Source of the DNA: SSC4 sp964443225
GTDB lineage: Bacteria > Chloroflexota > Anaerolineae > SSC4 > Amarolineaceae
Assembly: GCA_964443225.1 (NCBI GenBank)
Contig: CAYUCC010000019.1
Coordinates: 1 to 64,000, forward strand
Length of the DNA stretch: 64,000 nt
Direction: 5' to 3'
Shown: positions 33,502 through 41,512 of the stretch, piece by piece
Layout of the letters: the number at the start of each line of letters is the position of its first letter
Numbering within the stretch: the first letter of the stretch is position 1
Notes under the pieces: model-generated
Told to the model about the DNA's origin: nothing
Seen by the model: only the letters and a program-made list of their open reading frames with translations
Database searches by the model: none
Program-made: the position numbers and the translations under genes

Positions 33502-35817
33502 GTGGTAACTCTGCATGAGGCCCTGGGGGGTTACCGGCTGGCCGCACTGATGCGTATGGCGCGTGTCAATGACATTGAGGTCACGGACCGGCGTAAAGAT
33601 GCGCTGGTGCAGACCCTGTTGGATGGCCTGTATACCCCCATGGGCATTGCGCGCGCCCTGGCGCGCCTGACGGCGCGTGACATTGCGGTTCTGCACCGCC
33701 TGCAAGCCATGGTGGGCGAGGTGCGCAGTGATACGCTGAAGGCCGAGTTGGTGCGGGCCCGCATCGTCGTTGATTCTCCGGCTGGTGGTTCGCCTGGGTC
33801 ACAACCCACCCTCGTCCGCAGCACGTTCGAAGCGGTCATGGCGGCGCTGATGGAGCACGGCCTGGTCATGAGTCGCGTTCCGCTGGCAGCCGATGAAACC
33901 CTCGTCGATCTGAGACCGGGCGCTTACCTGTGGATCCCACCGGAAGTACGTCACTTGTTGCCGCCCCTGCCCGAGACCAAATCGCCTGAAATTCCCCTGC
34001 GGGTCGTGCGTGAAGGCTCGGCGCGCACGTTGCAGCGCGATCTCTATCTCTACTGGAGTTGCGTGCGCGAATCGTCACTGGCGTTGACCCAGACACAGTG
34101 GCTGCGCAAACACGACCTGCGCAGCGTCAATGCCGTTTTGCTCTTGCGGAGTGATCTACGAACCAGCATGGGCGAACGTGATGCACGGCGGCTCTTTTTC
34201 CTGCGGCGCCTGCTGCAGGGGCTGGACCTGATCACCGCCCAGCGCAGTCAGCTGACTGCCCTCGAAACGGGACCTTTCCTGGGACTGGAGCCGCTGGAGA
34301 GAGTCAAACGCTGCTTCGAACTCTGGCACAAGGGGCGCATCTGGAATGAAATGTACGCCATCAACGGCGTGCGCATGCACAGTGCCGATTCTCCACTGAA
34401 TCTGGCACCACCCGGCGTCGTTGCGGCGCGCGCCACGGTGCTGCGGCATCTGGCCGAATTACCGGGCGAAGGTTGGGTGCGCAGCGAAACCCTGCTCAAA
34501 CGGCTGCGCAACCTCGACTATGAATTTCTGATTCCGCGCCCGCGACGGGTGCGCGAAGACACCACGTCGCTGGCGTACCGTTTTCAGCTCAATCCGTACC
34601 TGCACAACGCCTACGGCTGGACCTTCGAAGACCTGTACGGCGAGGAGGCGGGCTGGAATCGCGTGGAGACCGGTTTCGTGCTCAACGTGCTGCGCGAGGG
34701 GCTCTTCTGGCTGGGGCTGGTCGATCTCGGATACGATTCCGAAGCCGCCGCAGGCGAATCGTTCAGCGAACCACCCCCGCGCATCGCCGCCTATCGCCTG
34801 ACCGACATGGGCCGTTGGCTGCTCCTGGATGCACCGCCCCCCGTGGTCACGACCGATGCGGGACGCGTGATCGTGCAGCCAACCTTCGACGTCCTGGCGC
34901 TCGACCCGGTGTCGGACGTTGTGCTGGCCGCTTTGGATCAGTTTTGCGAGCGGCTCAGTGCGGAACGGGCTGTGCACTACCGGCTGACACGCCAGTCGGT
35001 CTACCGCGGCAGCAAACGCGGCTGGCCGGTACCGCGCATCGTCCAGTTTCTGACCAAAACGAGCAGCACGCCTTTGCCGCAGAATATCGCCCGCGATCTG
35101 GCAGAATGGGAAACGGCACTCGATCGGATTGTCATTCGCCAACAGGCGGTCGTGCTCGAAGCGCGGTCGCCCGAGTTGATCGAGCACTCGTTGGCTGGCA
35201 TGCGCCTGGCCAGCGCGATTGCCAGCCGGCCTGATCCGCGGCTGGTTGTCTTTCGCCGCGGTGTACATGCCGATGACGTGCAGCAGGTGTTGATCGAACA
35301 GGGTCAGCTGCCCAGCCGGACACGTCACGAACGTTTTGTGGCGCGACCCGGCCTGGTCGTCGATCCGGAGGGTGTCATTTCGTTTCAGCAGCAGGTACCC
35401 AGCATCTATCTCTACGCCTATCTTGCACCGTTTGCCGAAAAGAGCAGCGACGACCGGTGGGGCCTGACAGCCGGCTCTGTAGGTCGCGCGGTTGGCAATG
35501 GCTGGAATGCCAACTCGATCCTGGAGGCCCTGCGGGCGGTCCATATGGGGCCGCTGCCCCCCGCGATCGAAGCCGTCATCAAGACCTGGGCGCGGCATTA
35601 TGGCACCGCACGCATGCAAACTCTGACCTTGATCCAGTTCGATACCGCGGAAGTGTTGGAAGAACTGCTGCACGATCCGGAATTGGCGCCATTGCTGGTG
35701 CGTTTTGGACCACCGGATTCGCTCCGCGCACTGGCCAGCACCCGCCCTGAGGACGCGGGTCACGTCCGGACCCTGCTGTTGGCACGCGGGCTGGATATCG
35801 ACGACCAGGGGCTTTGA
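33502..35817 (+). CDS. Large protein with helicase-associated XPB/Ssl2 N-terminal domain
   Basis: A 771-residue soluble protein without Walker motifs. Winged-helix-like segments run through it (LTARDIAVLHRLQAM, FEAVMAALMEHGLVMSRVP, GFVLNVLREGLFWLGLVDLG, YRLTDMGRWLLLDAP). The stretch VIVQPTFDVLALDP, with RLSAERAVHYRLTRQSVYRG, resembles the helicase XPB/Ssl2 N-terminal-domain family (Helicase_C_3, PF13625), which in actinobacteria is often encoded near an XPB helicase. None is encoded here. It starts at GTG 33502. Its function is unknown; DNA binding or repair is an inference. Confidence 0.68.
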   Translation: MVTLHEALGGYRLAALMRMARVNDIEVTDRRKDALVQTLLDGLYTPMGIARALARLTARDIAVLHRLQAMVGEVRSDTLKAELVRARIVVDSPAGGSPGSQPTLVRSTFEAVMAALMEHGLVMSRVPLAADETLVDLRPGAYLWIPPEVRHLLPPLPETKSPEIPLRVVREGSARTLQRDLYLYWSCVRESSLALTQTQWLRKHDLRSVNAVLLLRSDLRTSMGERDARRLFFLRRLLQGLDLITAQRSQLTALETGPFLGLEPLERVKRCFELWHKGRIWNEMYAINGVRMHSADSPLNLAPPGVVAARATVLRHLAELPGEGWVRSETLLKRLRNLDYEFLIPRPRRVREDTTSLAYRFQLNPYLHNAYGWTFEDLYGEEAGWNRVETGFVLNVLREGLFWLGLVDLGYDSEAAAGESFSEPPPRIAAYRLTDMGRWLLLDAPPPVVTTDAGRVIVQPTFDVLALDPVSDVVLAALDQFCERLSAERAVHYRLTRQSVYRGSKRGWPVPRIVQFLTKTSSTPLPQNIARDLAEWETALDRIVIRQQAVVLEARSPELIEHSLAGMRLASAIASRPDPRLVVFRRGVHADDVQQVLIEQGQLPSRTRHERFVARPGLVVDPEGVISFQQQVPSIYLYAYLAPFAEKSSDDRWGLTAGSVGRAVGNGWNANSILEALRAVHMGPLPPAIEAVIKTWARHYGTARMQTLTLIQFDTAEVLEELLHDPELAPLLVRFGPPDSLRALASTRPEDAGHVRTLLLARGLDIDDQGL

Positions 35818-35871
35818 TACGTATCACTTCCCGCGGATTGTGACAGATTCCAGCGATTCTGCGAGAGGTCA

Positions 35872-35941
35872 TTTACAGGCCCTTACCCGGGCGCTGGTCC
35901 CCTGCAACCCTGTGCACTCTGTTGCGTATAACTGAGTGCAC
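35872..35941. repeat. Possible element end fragment and an adjoining hairpin
   Basis: TTTACAGGCCCTTACCC at about 35872-35888 matches the right end and flank of hairpin copy C in 16 of 17 positions but has no partner arm. GTGCACTC (35912-35919) and GAGTGCAC (35934-35941) then form a perfect 8-bp stem directly before copy D. Confidence 0.5.
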
Positions 35942-36021
35942 GGGGCCTGCAAAAGAATAACTTCCCGTGATTTGCGGCGGATTCCGGCCATTTTGCAGGA
36001 AGTTATTCTTTTGCAGGCCCT
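35942..36021 (-). repeat. 80-bp hairpin element, copy D (inverted orientation)
   Basis: Its arms GGGCCTGCAAAAGAATAA and TTATTCTTTTGCAGGCCC pair perfectly, and the core is the reverse complement of that in copies A and C, with one change in the central GAATTC. It lies after the XPB-N gene and before the Pmp3 gene. Confidence 0.92.
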
Positions 36022-36052
36022 GAGACAGACAGATTATCAAGGAGTATCGAAG

Positions 36053-36232
36053 ATGGGTTGCGGACGTGCTTTGTTGTGTATCCTGTTTCCCCCGCTTGCC
36101 GTGTTGGATCGCGGCTGTGGAACGATCCTGCTGGTCACGCTGCTGACGCTCGTGGGTTGGGTGCCCGGTGTCATTGGCGCTCTTCTGGTCAACGCAGCAG
36201 CTTCGGGTGCGCGTGCGCCGGTGCAGGAGTAG
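36053..36232 (+). CDS. Small Pmp3/YqaE-family membrane peptide
   Basis: The 59-residue peptide has two membrane helices: ALLCILFPPLAVLDRGCG and ILLVTLLTLVGWVPGVIGALLV. FPPLAVxxxRGCG and GWxPGVIxAL are the Pmp3/YqaE (PF01679) signatures. Family members are associated with salt, cold or membrane-potential stress. AAGGAG is placed 10 bases before ATG 36053. It stands alone between a hairpin element and the ars promoter. Confidence 0.88.
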   Translation: MGCGRALLCILFPPLAVLDRGCGTILLVTLLTLVGWVPGVIGALLVNAAASGARAPVQE

Positions 36233-36277
36233 GCGTGAGATGTGGCCCACATTCTGCACCCGCGGCGCTGGATTGAT

Positions 36278-36306
36278 TTGACAGCCCTGGTGGGATGTGG
36301 TACGAT
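36278..36306 (+). promoter_or_regulatory. arsR promoter
   Basis: TTGACA (36278-36283), 17 bp, TACGAT (36301-36306), about 28 bp before the arsR start. No clear classical ArsR operator was recognised. Confidence 0.7.
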
Positions 36307-36334
36307 TCGGTCATATTGATGGTGGTGTATGTAA

Positions 36335-36685
36335 ATGGTGGATATGCAAGATCATCATTCGACGTCACTGGTGACGTTTGCCAAGGTCATTGCCGACGAA
36401 ACGCGCCAGCAGATCATGAACCTGCTGTGCTGTGACGAACTGTGTGTCAACGATATTGTCATGGCCATGGCGCGTCAGGGGCACGAAATCAGCCAACCGA
36501 CGGTGTCCCATCACCTGGGAGTGCTGCGGCAGGCGGGGATGGTCACCGTGCGGTACGCCGGTCGCCAGACGTACTATTCGCTCGATCAGGGACAGGTCAC
36601 CGCGTGCTGCGGCGTGCTGCTGCAGCGTTTTGCGCCTGGGCAGGAAATCCTGCCGCTGTCCCTCAAAGCCATGCCCGAGGCGTGA
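36335..36685 (+). CDS. arsR: ArsR-family metalloregulator, arsenic-type
   Basis: A 116-residue winged-helix repressor: FAKVIADETRQQIMNLLCCDELCVNDIV then ISQPTVSHHLGVLRQAGMVTVR, the recognition helix and wing. Cys32, Cys33 and Cys37 (CCDELCV) resemble the ELCVCDL arsenite site of alpha3-type ArsR proteins, and Cys91-Cys92 near the C-terminus form a second pair. An arsenite methyltransferase gene follows, so As(III) is the likely inducer. Its own terminator separates the two genes. Confidence 0.87.
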   Translation: MVDMQDHHSTSLVTFAKVIADETRQQIMNLLCCDELCVNDIVMAMARQGHEISQPTVSHHLGVLRQAGMVTVRYAGRQTYYSLDQGQVTACCGVLLQRFAPGQEILPLSLKAMPEA

Positions 36686-36694
36686 TGTTCCATC

Positions 36695-36724
36695 CCACCC
36701 CAGCGGGTGCTGGGGTGGTTTTTT
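36695..36724 (+). terminator. Intrinsic terminator after arsR
   Basis: CCACCCCAGC (36695-36704) pairs with GCTGGGGTGG (36709-36718) around a 4-nt loop, followed by TTTTTT. arsM lies 44 bp further on and would need read-through or its own start; TATAAT at 36731-36736 is a candidate -10 without a clear -35. Confidence 0.93.
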
Positions 36725-36767
36725 GCGTAGTATAATAGACACCTATCGATGTTATAAGGAGAAAATG

Positions 36768-37697
36768 ATGCCAACACCCACAACGCCGCCAGATTCGGAC
36801 ACGGTGCACACGCATGTACGCAGCCACTACGGTGCCCGCGCCCGTACCGTTCTGGCGGCCCCGGCCAATGACGTGACGGCCGTTTCGTGCTGTGGCGGGA
36901 CGTCGAACACGGCCACCAGCTGCTGCGGGCCGGCCAATGCCGTCACCATCGATCTGTTGGACCGTGTGGCCGCCCCCCCCACCCTGACCACAAGCACCGC
37001 CAATCTCCTGTACTCAACCGCAGAAATCGCCGATCTTCCCGACACGGTGACCGCCATTGCGTTGGGGTGCGGCAACCCCACGGCAATCGCGGCCCTGCAG
37101 CCCGGTCAAACGGTGTTGGACCTGGGCAGTGGGGGTGGTATCGACTGTTTCCTGGCCGCCCGCCGTGTGGGTCCCACAGGCCGCGTCATTGGTCTGGACA
37201 TGACGACCGACATGATCCAGCTGGCCCGCCGCAATGCGCGCACGTTGGGCTTGAACAACGTGGAGTTTCAGTGGGGTGAAATCGAAGAGATCCCGCTGCC
37301 GGATGCCAGTGTCGACGTGATTCTTTCGAACTGCGTGATCAATCTCTCGCCCGACAAGCCGCAGGTGTTCCGCGAAGCCTACCGTGTGCTGCGGTCAGGG
37401 GGCACCCTGGCGATATCCGACATGGTATTCGAGGTGGAAATACCGGACGACCTGCGGGCCAATCTTGACTCGTGGGCAGGTTGTGTCAGCGGGGCGTGGC
37501 TCGAGGCCGATTACCTGAAGGCAATTACCGATGCGGGTTTCCGCCAGGTCGAAGTCATCAGCCGCGATTATTTGCCGGTGGAAGAGACGTTGAGCGCCGA
37601 TGACATCGACACCCTCAGCGATCGACTGGCCGCCGAGGGTGTCGATGTCCCATTGGAACGCGTCATGGCGAGCGTCAAAGTCCGCGCCGTGAAGTGA
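36768..37697 (+). CDS. arsM: Arsenite S-adenosylmethionine methyltransferase
   Basis: ArsM converts As(III) to methylated and volatile arsenicals. The 309-residue protein has the SAM-binding VLDLGSGGGIDCFLAARRVG and the ArsM-specific IALGCGNPTAIAAL just before it. The three arsenic-binding cysteines expected for the family are Cys101 (GCGNP), Cys189 (LSNCVINLSPDK) and Cys239 (AGCVSGA). Two extra Cys pairs lie at 41-42 and 52-53. I chose ATG 36768, seven bases after AAGGAG; an adjacent ATG at 36765 is also possible. Confidence 0.93.
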   Translation: MPTPTTPPDSDTVHTHVRSHYGARARTVLAAPANDVTAVSCCGGTSNTATSCCGPANAVTIDLLDRVAAPPTLTTSTANLLYSTAEIADLPDTVTAIALGCGNPTAIAALQPGQTVLDLGSGGGIDCFLAARRVGPTGRVIGLDMTTDMIQLARRNARTLGLNNVEFQWGEIEEIPLPDASVDVILSNCVINLSPDKPQVFREAYRVLRSGGTLAISDMVFEVEIPDDLRANLDSWAGCVSGAWLEADYLKAITDAGFRQVEVISRDYLPVEETLSADDIDTLSDRLAAEGVDVPLERVMASVKVRAVK

Positions 37698-37703
37698 GCG
37701 AGG

Positions 37704-37721
37704 ATGGGGGTTGGGGGTTGG
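37704..37721. repeat. Short (GGGGTTG)2 heptamer repeat
   Basis: Two units of GGGGTTG just after arsM are the reverse complement of the CCCCAAC array at 20527. Confidence 0.65.
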
Positions 37722-37773
37722 AAGAGAAGCCCAACGCGCAACGATGTACGCTGTGCTTACTCAGGCGCGACAC

Positions 37774-37810
37774 CTCTCCCTACTCCCTACTCCCTACTCC
37801 CTACTCCCCC
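37774..37810. repeat. Heptanucleotide repeat (CTCCCTA)5
   Basis: Nearly perfect units of CTCCCTA fill the gap between arsM and the convergent GNAT gene and overlap the last codons of the latter. Confidence 0.9.
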
Positions 37811-38580
37811 CACACAAAGGGCTGCGTGTACGTCAACGTACGGAACCCGATTTTTTCCAGAATCGGCTGGCTCATGGGGCTGGCGTCGACGGTGAGAAAA
37901 CGGACACCCCGCGCACGCGCTTCCTGGGCACGAACCGCTACCAACGCCGTGTAGAGGCCGCGCCGCCGGAAAGCGGCGCGCGTCGACCCACCCCAGAGGT
38001 CCGCAAACTGGCGTTGGGGGTGGAAGCGTATCCAGGCGCAGCTGGCCAATTGACCGTCGGCATACGCCAGGTAGATGCTGAGCCGCTCTGGCTCAGCGTG
38101 CAGCTCATGTTTGAGTTCGTTGCCGAGCCAGGCTTGCGACTCACCCCACACCTCTTCCTCTACCTGCATCACGGCATCGATTTCGTCAGCACTGGTGATA
38201 CGCCGTACATCGGCGGTGATGGGTTCCCACAGGTAAGCCGGTGCATCGGCAAGGTCGAGCACCACCAGGGCTTCCGGTTCTTCGGCCTGCAAGCCGTGGG
38301 CAAGCAGCCGCTCCTTCAGGTTAGCCGGCGTGTCGTGATCGTACACCTTCCACTCGACCTTGCCGCCAGCCCAGCTCGGGTCGCTGAGCTGGGCTTCGAT
38401 TGCCGCATCGACAGTGGCGGGGTCCAGGTGCGTGTAGACGATCCATCCGCGATGTTCGCCAGGCCGTTCGTGCATGTAGCGCACAATGCCGGGAAACTCC
38501 TCACGCCGGATGTCAGGCAGCGGCGCGGGGTTGCAACGCATTTCTTCGTCGTAGAGCGCCAGGAGTTCGGCGTCGGTCAC
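37801..38580 (-). CDS. GNAT-family N-acetyltransferase
   Basis: The C-terminal half of this 259-residue protein is a GNAT domain: ITSADEIDAVMQVEEEVWG, YLAYADGQLASCAWIRF, LWGGSTRAAFRRRGLYTALVAVRAQEARARG (acetyl-CoA-binding, with R/Q-x-x-G-x-G/A-like RRRGLY) and FLTVDASPMSQPILEKIGF. The N-terminal half is unassigned. Substrate unknown. It starts at GTG 38580, overlapping the SDR stop by GTGA. The C-terminus lies within the tandem heptamer array. Confidence 0.8.
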   Translation of the reverse strand: MTDAELLALYDEEMRCNPAPLPDIRREEFPGIVRYMHERPGEHRGWIVYTHLDPATVDAAIEAQLSDPSWAGGKVEWKVYDHDTPANLKERLLAHGLQAEEPEALVVLDLADAPAYLWEPITADVRRITSADEIDAVMQVEEEVWGESQAWLGNELKHELHAEPERLSIYLAYADGQLASCAWIRFHPQRQFADLWGGSTRAAFRRRGLYTALVAVRAQEARARGVRFLTVDASPMSQPILEKIGFRTLTYTQPFVWGE

Positions 38581-39392
38581 GTGCCCCCCGATACGTCTTC
38601 GCCACCATCGACGAAAATGATCGAGCCGCTGATCCAGCGAACCTCGGGATGGCTGAGCTGGCGAATGGTCGCAGCGACGTCCTCCGGCGTGGTCAGACGA
38701 CCACCGGGGTTGCGCCGCAGCGATTCGGCAACGATGCGCTCGTTACCCGGGATTTTGCGCAGGGCCGGGGTATCGGTGACGCCGGCTTCGATGCAGTTGA
38801 CGAGAACCCCGTAGGGACCCAGTTCCTGCGCCAGGGCGCGTGTGTGAGATTCCAGCGCCGCCTTGGCCGCCGACACTGCACCATAATTGACGATCACGCG
38901 GTGCGAACCTTCACTGGTCATCGAAAAGATACGGCTGCCGCGCCCCAGCAGGCGCCGTGTCATCAGGTCCTGCGTCCAATAGACCAGGCTGTTTGCCATC
39001 ACGTCCAGCGTCATGTCCATTTGCGCTTTGCTGACACGTTTGTTGGGGTCATCGTCGATGAACGGCAGCAGCGTACCAAAAGCCAGCGAGTGCATCATGA
39101 CATGAATCGTCTGCTCACCCGCGGCGGCGGCCAGGGTGGACTGGATCTTGTCCAGCACCTTCTGCCGCTTGCCTTCGTCGGCGGCGTTGGCGTTGAAAAA
39201 CACCGCCTGGCTGCCGGTTGCTTCGATATCGGCGATGAGCGCATGCACAAGCGGCATCGTCGCTTTCATGTCCAGGTGCACGCCAAAGATGTTCATGCCG
39301 GCGGCGGCCAGGGTGCGTGAGACGGCGGCGCCCATGCCGCTGGAAGCGCCCAGGATCAGGGCCCATTTGCCCTTCAATGGTTGGTCAGTCAC
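38577..39392 (-). CDS. Short-chain dehydrogenase, enoyl-ACP-reductase-like
   Basis: A 271-residue Rossmann SDR. GASSGMG at 15-21 binds the cofactor; the catalytic pair is in NYGAVSAAKAAL with Tyr-x6-Lys spacing, as in enoyl-ACP reductases (FabI/FabL), rather than the usual Tyr-x3-Lys. IFVDGGEDVSG closes the protein. A role in fatty-acid elongation is possible but not proven by context. GTG 39392 is chosen because GGAGGAGGT lies ten bases upstream. Confidence 0.78.
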   Translation of the reverse strand: MTDQPLKGKWALILGASSGMGAAVSRTLAAAGMNIFGVHLDMKATMPLVHALIADIEATGSQAVFFNANAADEGKRQKVLDKIQSTLAAAAGEQTIHVMMHSLAFGTLLPFIDDDPNKRVSKAQMDMTLDVMANSLVYWTQDLMTRRLLGRGSRIFSMTSEGSHRVIVNYGAVSAAKAALESHTRALAQELGPYGVLVNCIEAGVTDTPALRKIPGNERIVAESLRRNPGGRLTTPEDVAATIRQLSHPEVRWISGSIIFVDGGEDVSGGT

Positions 39393-39536
39393 GAGACGTT
39401 GTACCTCCTCCGGTCGTTTGCTGGTATTCGATGAAACCGGATGCAGGAGATGGACGCCATTGCCCATCCCCCACAATCCTGTGTGTATAACCCCACATGC
39501 GGACATTGGTCACGCCGGGAGTTCGTTGACATCATT

Positions 39537-40322
39537 CTATGAAACTTTCCGAATATCTGAATACAACTTCGGACGTGCATTTTGGCGCAGTCTGAACTTC
39601 GTGCCATGATTATGCCCTGAACGGGCGTCAAAATCGACAAGCACATTTCCTTCGACAAGTGCTGTAATGAAATTGTCAATGCTGAAGCTGCTCAATATCC
39701 ATATCTCATCATAGTGGAAATACTCTCTGTCTTCATCTTTCATCACGTCAGCTCGAACATACACAGTATTCAGAAGTTTCGTACCGGCCTTATGATTCAA
39801 GTCGTCGAATCCCCAATATGGCTGCGGATTCAATTCACCCAACCCTACACGGTTCCTGACCGATTGTAGCCATTCTGCATGCCGAGAATCTACCCTCGTA
39901 CCGTCAAAGGATGTTAGGACCTTGCGATTGCGGTTGTCAACTTCTATCATGAATCCCCTATCACTTCTCGCGCGACCATGAATTGTTTGCCGAAAGCTCA
40001 TTTCATCGGCGGGATAAGAAATTCCTGCAGATTCATGTCTCCAGCCGTACCTTGGCAATAGAATGTTAGGTACGAATTTCAGAGCCCTTGGCGATGGTTC
40101 CATGTGAAACAAGGTGGTCAAGGCTGCCGTCTCAGTTCGTTGACATTTAAGTTCCCACTCAGCAGCGTTCGGAATGGGCAAATTGTTCTCCTGAATCCCG
40201 AGGAGGTCTTCGAGTGTGTTTCCAATACCACCAACATTGCCGGGACGAGCGTTTGGTATCCAACCACGACTCCTGATTTCTTTCAATGCATGAATGAGCG
40301 ATTCTATGGTGTAGGTTCGCAT
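39537..40322 (-). CDS. Type II restriction endonuclease, MvaI/BcnI family
   Basis: The 261-residue protein matches the MvaI/BcnI family: RPGNVGGIGNTLEDLLGIQE and NNLPIPNAAEWELKCQR, giving the acidic/Lys catalytic core (E..D..ExK). Characterised members cut CC(S or W)GG as monomers, so a CCNGG-like site is the best guess. The gene overlaps the methyltransferase by 19 bp and both are visibly AT-richer and use rarer codons than their neighbours, suggesting acquisition as a unit. Confidence 0.88.
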   Translation of the reverse strand: MRTYTIESLIHALKEIRSRGWIPNARPGNVGGIGNTLEDLLGIQENNLPIPNAAEWELKCQRTETAALTTLFHMEPSPRALKFVPNILLPRYGWRHESAGISYPADEMSFRQTIHGRARSDRGFMIEVDNRNRKVLTSFDGTRVDSRHAEWLQSVRNRVGLGELNPQPYWGFDDLNHKAGTKLLNTVYVRADVMKDEDREYFHYDEIWILSSFSIDNFITALVEGNVLVDFDARSGHNHGTKFRLRQNARPKLYSDIRKVS

Positions 40323-41251
40323 GATTCAGGTGGTCTCCAGAAGTCGAGTAAATACTCGAAAGTCGTTCCCATGGTGATGTAATTGCTTGGGTATCCAAAA
40401 ATGCCGATGTTATTGACAATATTGGTTCTATCCCAAATAATTGTGTTGCGAAGCTCATAACCACGCTGGCGCAGTTCATTCACAAGTGAAACATGAATTG
40501 TGATTCGTTCATTTTCCCACCACATGTCCGGCACATTGATGACACAATGCCCTTTTGGACGCAGTAAAGGTAATAATCGCTCGAAGATATCACCCATGGC
40601 AGTAGTGTAATCGGCCAGAGCCATTGTTCCCAAGTCACGGGGATCCTGGGAGTACTGTTCCACCTTGTGAAGCTGTTCATTGTTTCGATCTCGCCTGGAT
40701 TTGTTCTTTCTCCTACGATTCAGAAGATTTGCGTATGGCGGAGAGGTCCAGATCAAGCTCACTAATCCCGGGTCCAGATAATTCGGCGCGTGCAATGCAT
40801 CGTCCTGGATAGCCACTTGTTGAGCCTGGTTGAACAGGTTGTTACTGGCTAGTCTCTCCGCGCACAACTCGATATACTTGCTCTGCAAGTCAAAACCTAC
40901 AGCGTTTCTATTCAGGTCCTGAGCAGCAACGAGCGAAGTGCCACTTCCCACGAACGGGTCAAGAACCAACTCACCCTCATGAGTGAAAAGGCCGATCACT
41001 TTCTTGGCTAACGAAATGGGAAATGTAGCGGGATGCAAATTCTTGTCACGAATGTCTCTACTTTCATAAAAAAACTGCCAGACGCCAATTTGGCTCTTAA
41101 GCCATTCTTTGGCTGACAAACAATTCAAATTATTCGGCGCGCAGTTGCATGTCCTTCCCGTACCGACAGTAATTCTTGTTCTGTAGTGTTGCGATTGCTC
41201 TTGGATCACCCTAGGCAAAGCATTTCCATCAACTTCGGTTTGGACGAGCAT
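40304..41251 (-). CDS. DNA methyltransferase of the type II R-M pair
   Basis: This 315-residue enzyme has the SAM-binding motif LDPFVGSGTSLVAA (98-105 core) and the catalytic TSPPY (169-173). SPPY is typical of N4-cytosine methyltransferases, which fits the known partners of MvaI and BcnI. HPATFPISLAKKVI precedes motif I. It would protect host DNA from the neighbouring nuclease and is translated first. A consensus promoter at 41374-41402 drives it, leaving a 115-nt leader in which I see no controller gene. Confidence 0.9.
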   Translation of the reverse strand: MLVQTEVDGNALPRVIQEQSQHYRTRITVGTGRTCNCAPNNLNCLSAKEWLKSQIGVWQFFYESRDIRDKNLHPATFPISLAKKVIGLFTHEGELVLDPFVGSGTSLVAAQDLNRNAVGFDLQSKYIELCAERLASNNLFNQAQQVAIQDDALHAPNYLDPGLVSLIWTSPPYANLLNRRRKNKSRRDRNNEQLHKVEQYSQDPRDLGTMALADYTTAMGDIFERLLPLLRPKGHCVINVPDMWWENERITIHVSLVNELRQRGYELRNTIIWDRTNIVNNIGIFGYPSNYITMGTTFEYLLDFWRPPESCEPTP

Positions 41252-41373
41252 AATGGGACTTCTCCAGCTGGCTTCAGCACCCTATTGACCAATACGAAAA
41301 AGCGACGCAAACAGCCTGTCGCAGATAGGCTCTTTGAGCAAACATAGCTGCATACTGCGGGTGGTGCGGAACC

Positions 41374-41402
41374 ATTATAGCGGCTGCAAAAGGCAAAGTC
41401 AA
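41374..41402 (-). promoter_or_regulatory. Promoter of the restriction-modification operon
   Basis: Minus-strand TTGACT (41402-41397), 17 bp, TATAAT (41379-41374). Confidence 0.75.
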
Positions 41403-41477
41403 TCACCATTTGATCTCAATTCTGAGAATGGCGGTGCATGTTGGCCTGTGCCTGCGGCAAGGGAGCGGATTTGAGAA

Positions 41478-41505
41478 TTGACAAATGTCCTGGGCTGGTT
41501 ATAAT
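41478..41505 (+). promoter_or_regulatory. Consensus promoter giving a probably leaderless message
   Basis: TTGACA (41478-41483), 16 bp, TATAAT (41500-41505). The expected start of transcription, about seven bases later, falls on or next to the ATG at 41513, and no ribosome-binding site lies between. Confidence 0.75.
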
Positions 41506-41512
41506 GCCCCCC

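Noticed and set aside
36731..36736. TATAAT upstream of arsM as a full promoter
   Set aside because: No acceptable -35 hexamer lies 16-18 bp upstream, because that space is occupied by the arsR terminator; noted only as a candidate -10.
38400..39320. Plus-strand 306-codon frame opposite the GNAT and SDR genes
   Set aside because: Crosses two genes with identified motifs and has no domain of its own.
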